The notes beneath the pieces are model-generated. The model was not told where the DNA came from. It saw nothing but the letters and a program-made list of their open reading frames with translations, and did no database searches. Positions 63,388 to 64,000 of a stretch of 64,000 nucleotides of DNA are shown piece by piece. Origin of the DNA: an uncultured Rhodopila sp. (GTDB lineage Bacteria; Pseudomonadota; Alphaproteobacteria; Acetobacterales; Acetobacteraceae); NCBI GenBank assembly GCA_903851415.1, contig CAINOE010000109.1, positions 124,001 through 188,000 on the forward strand. The letters are read 5' to 3'. Numbering within the stretch: the first letter of the stretch is position 1; the number at the start of each line of letters is the position of its first letter. The translations under genes were made by a program, and so were the position numbers.

Positions 63388-64000
63388 ATGCAGCTCGACC
63401 AGGTCACCGTGACTTCCCCCCCGGCCGGCGAGTTCGAGCGCATGGCGACCCGACAGGCGTTGCGCGTCAGCCGCATGATCGCCGGCATCGCGCTGTCGCT
63501 GGCGGTCCTGATGTGGTGCCTCATCGCCTGGTCGATCTGGTCGGCGGACGATACCGCGCGCGCAAACGGCCGGGTCCAGGCTTACAACCTGACCGCAGCC
63601 TTCGCCAACGAGCTGTCGATGACGCTCGATGCCATCGACGCGGAGTTCCGGACGATCGAGGCCGGCATCAAGCTCATGCCGCCGGGCACGCCAGCGGCCG
63701 ACGCGCGTCTCGCCCGAGAGCTGAGAAGCGTCCTGCCTCCGGGGAGCCAGGCCCGTATCGCAGGGCCGGACGGCCGCCTGCTGTTTTCGACGCAAAAGCC
63801 GGACCCGGGATCTGCGGATTACAACAGCCGCGGGCATTTCATCCGTCACCGCGACGACCCCGCGGCTGGCATGCTGCTCGACAGGCCGGATCCCGGTAAG
63901 GACAACCGGATCGAACTCAGCCAACGCCTGGATGCCGCCGATGGCGCGTTCGGCGGCGAAATCATGTTGCTGCTGCCGCCCGAGAACCTCATCCAACTCA
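63388..64000 (+). CDS. membrane sensor protein, 3' end cut off
   Basis: From the ATG at 63388 the frame stays open to the window end (204 residues visible). It has a short cytoplasmic N-terminus, one TM helix (MIAGIALSLAVLMWCLIAWS, about residues 34-53) and an extracytoplasmic domain of the Cache/PDC type (ANELSMTLDAIDAEFRTIEA; later IAGPDGRLLFSTQ, NSRGHFIRHRDDP and IELSQRLDAADGAFGG). Such N-termini belong to histidine kinases or GGDEF/EAL enzymes; the output domain lies beyond the window. Confidence 0.75.
   Translation, partial: MQLDQVTVTSPPAGEFERMATRQALRVSRMIAGIALSLAVLMWCLIAWSIWSADDTARANGRVQAYNLTAAFANELSMTLDAIDAEFRTIEAGIKLMPPGTPAADARLARELRSVLPPGSQARIAGPDGRLLFSTQKPDPGSADYNSRGHFIRHRDDPAAGMLLDRPDPGKDNRIELSQRLDAADGAFGGEIMLLLPPENLIQL

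Noticed and set aside
63292-63996. Minus-strand 234-codon frame at the window end
   Set aside because: The plus strand here encodes a TM helix and Cache-like sensor domain in an open frame to the edge, which explains the region better.

Overview
The window is high-GC alphaproteobacterial DNA. The nifR3-ntrBC-ntrYX operon, DraT/DraG, hopanoid genes of the hpnH-hpnJ set, CcmI, an Aap-type ABC transporter and CtrA-like TTAA-N7-TTAAC sites together suggest a Rhodospirillales/Acetobacteraceae-type, hopanoid-making bacterium that may fix nitrogen. Genus and species cannot be told from the sequence alone.

Layout. 1-10.4 kb: most of a Tad (tight adherence) pilus operon, cpaB (cut by the window edge) to tadG, closing with a lytic transglycosylase; nearly all its genes overlap or abut. 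10.5-13.9 kb: two CBS-domain proteins convergent with a large thiamine-diphosphate enzyme. 14.2-17.3 kb: aapQ-aapM-aapP, without the binding protein. 17.3-19.6 kb: a restriction-modification pair whose 3' ends overlap tail to tail, with palindromes upstream of both genes.

19.7-25.4 kb is the most unusual stretch, an accessory island packed with toxin-antitoxin (TA) modules. At least six families are present (vapBC, UPF0175-PIN, two parDE-like, mazEF, higBA). Several toxins are broken by different lesions (lost start codon and truncation, 5' deletion, single-base frameshift, nonsense codon) while their antitoxins stay open. The island also holds internal duplications, including two copies of a small operon for minute membrane proteins and a conserved-looking soluble protein of unknown function.

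25.5-33.4 kb: nagA, an odd two-domain methyltransferase, draT-draG, a solitary fliF, a D-2-hydroxyacid dehydrogenase and an orphan HicB. 33.5-40.9 kb: dusB-ntrB-ntrC-ntrY-ntrX. 41.1-43.7 kb: DNA ligase D. 44.4-53.0 kb: a linked isoprenoid/hopanoid block, hpnJ-hpnI-hpnM-dxs-ispA on the minus strand and ispH-hpnH on the plus strand, which joins C5 precursor supply to the late steps that make and decorate adenosylhopane. 53.1-54.7 kb: an intact VapBC and two orphan BrnA-like proteins. 54.9-64 kb: an acetolactate-synthase-like enzyme, Ohr, an MFS carrier, CcmI, a possible 400-bp inverted-repeat element, a CaiB-type CoA transferase, a possible small RNA with a strong terminator, an alpha/beta hydrolase, and a membrane sensor cut by the window end.

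Dispersed short palindromic (REP/BIME-like) units sit in four intergenic gaps. No tRNA, rRNA, CRISPR array, transposase or integrase was recognised.
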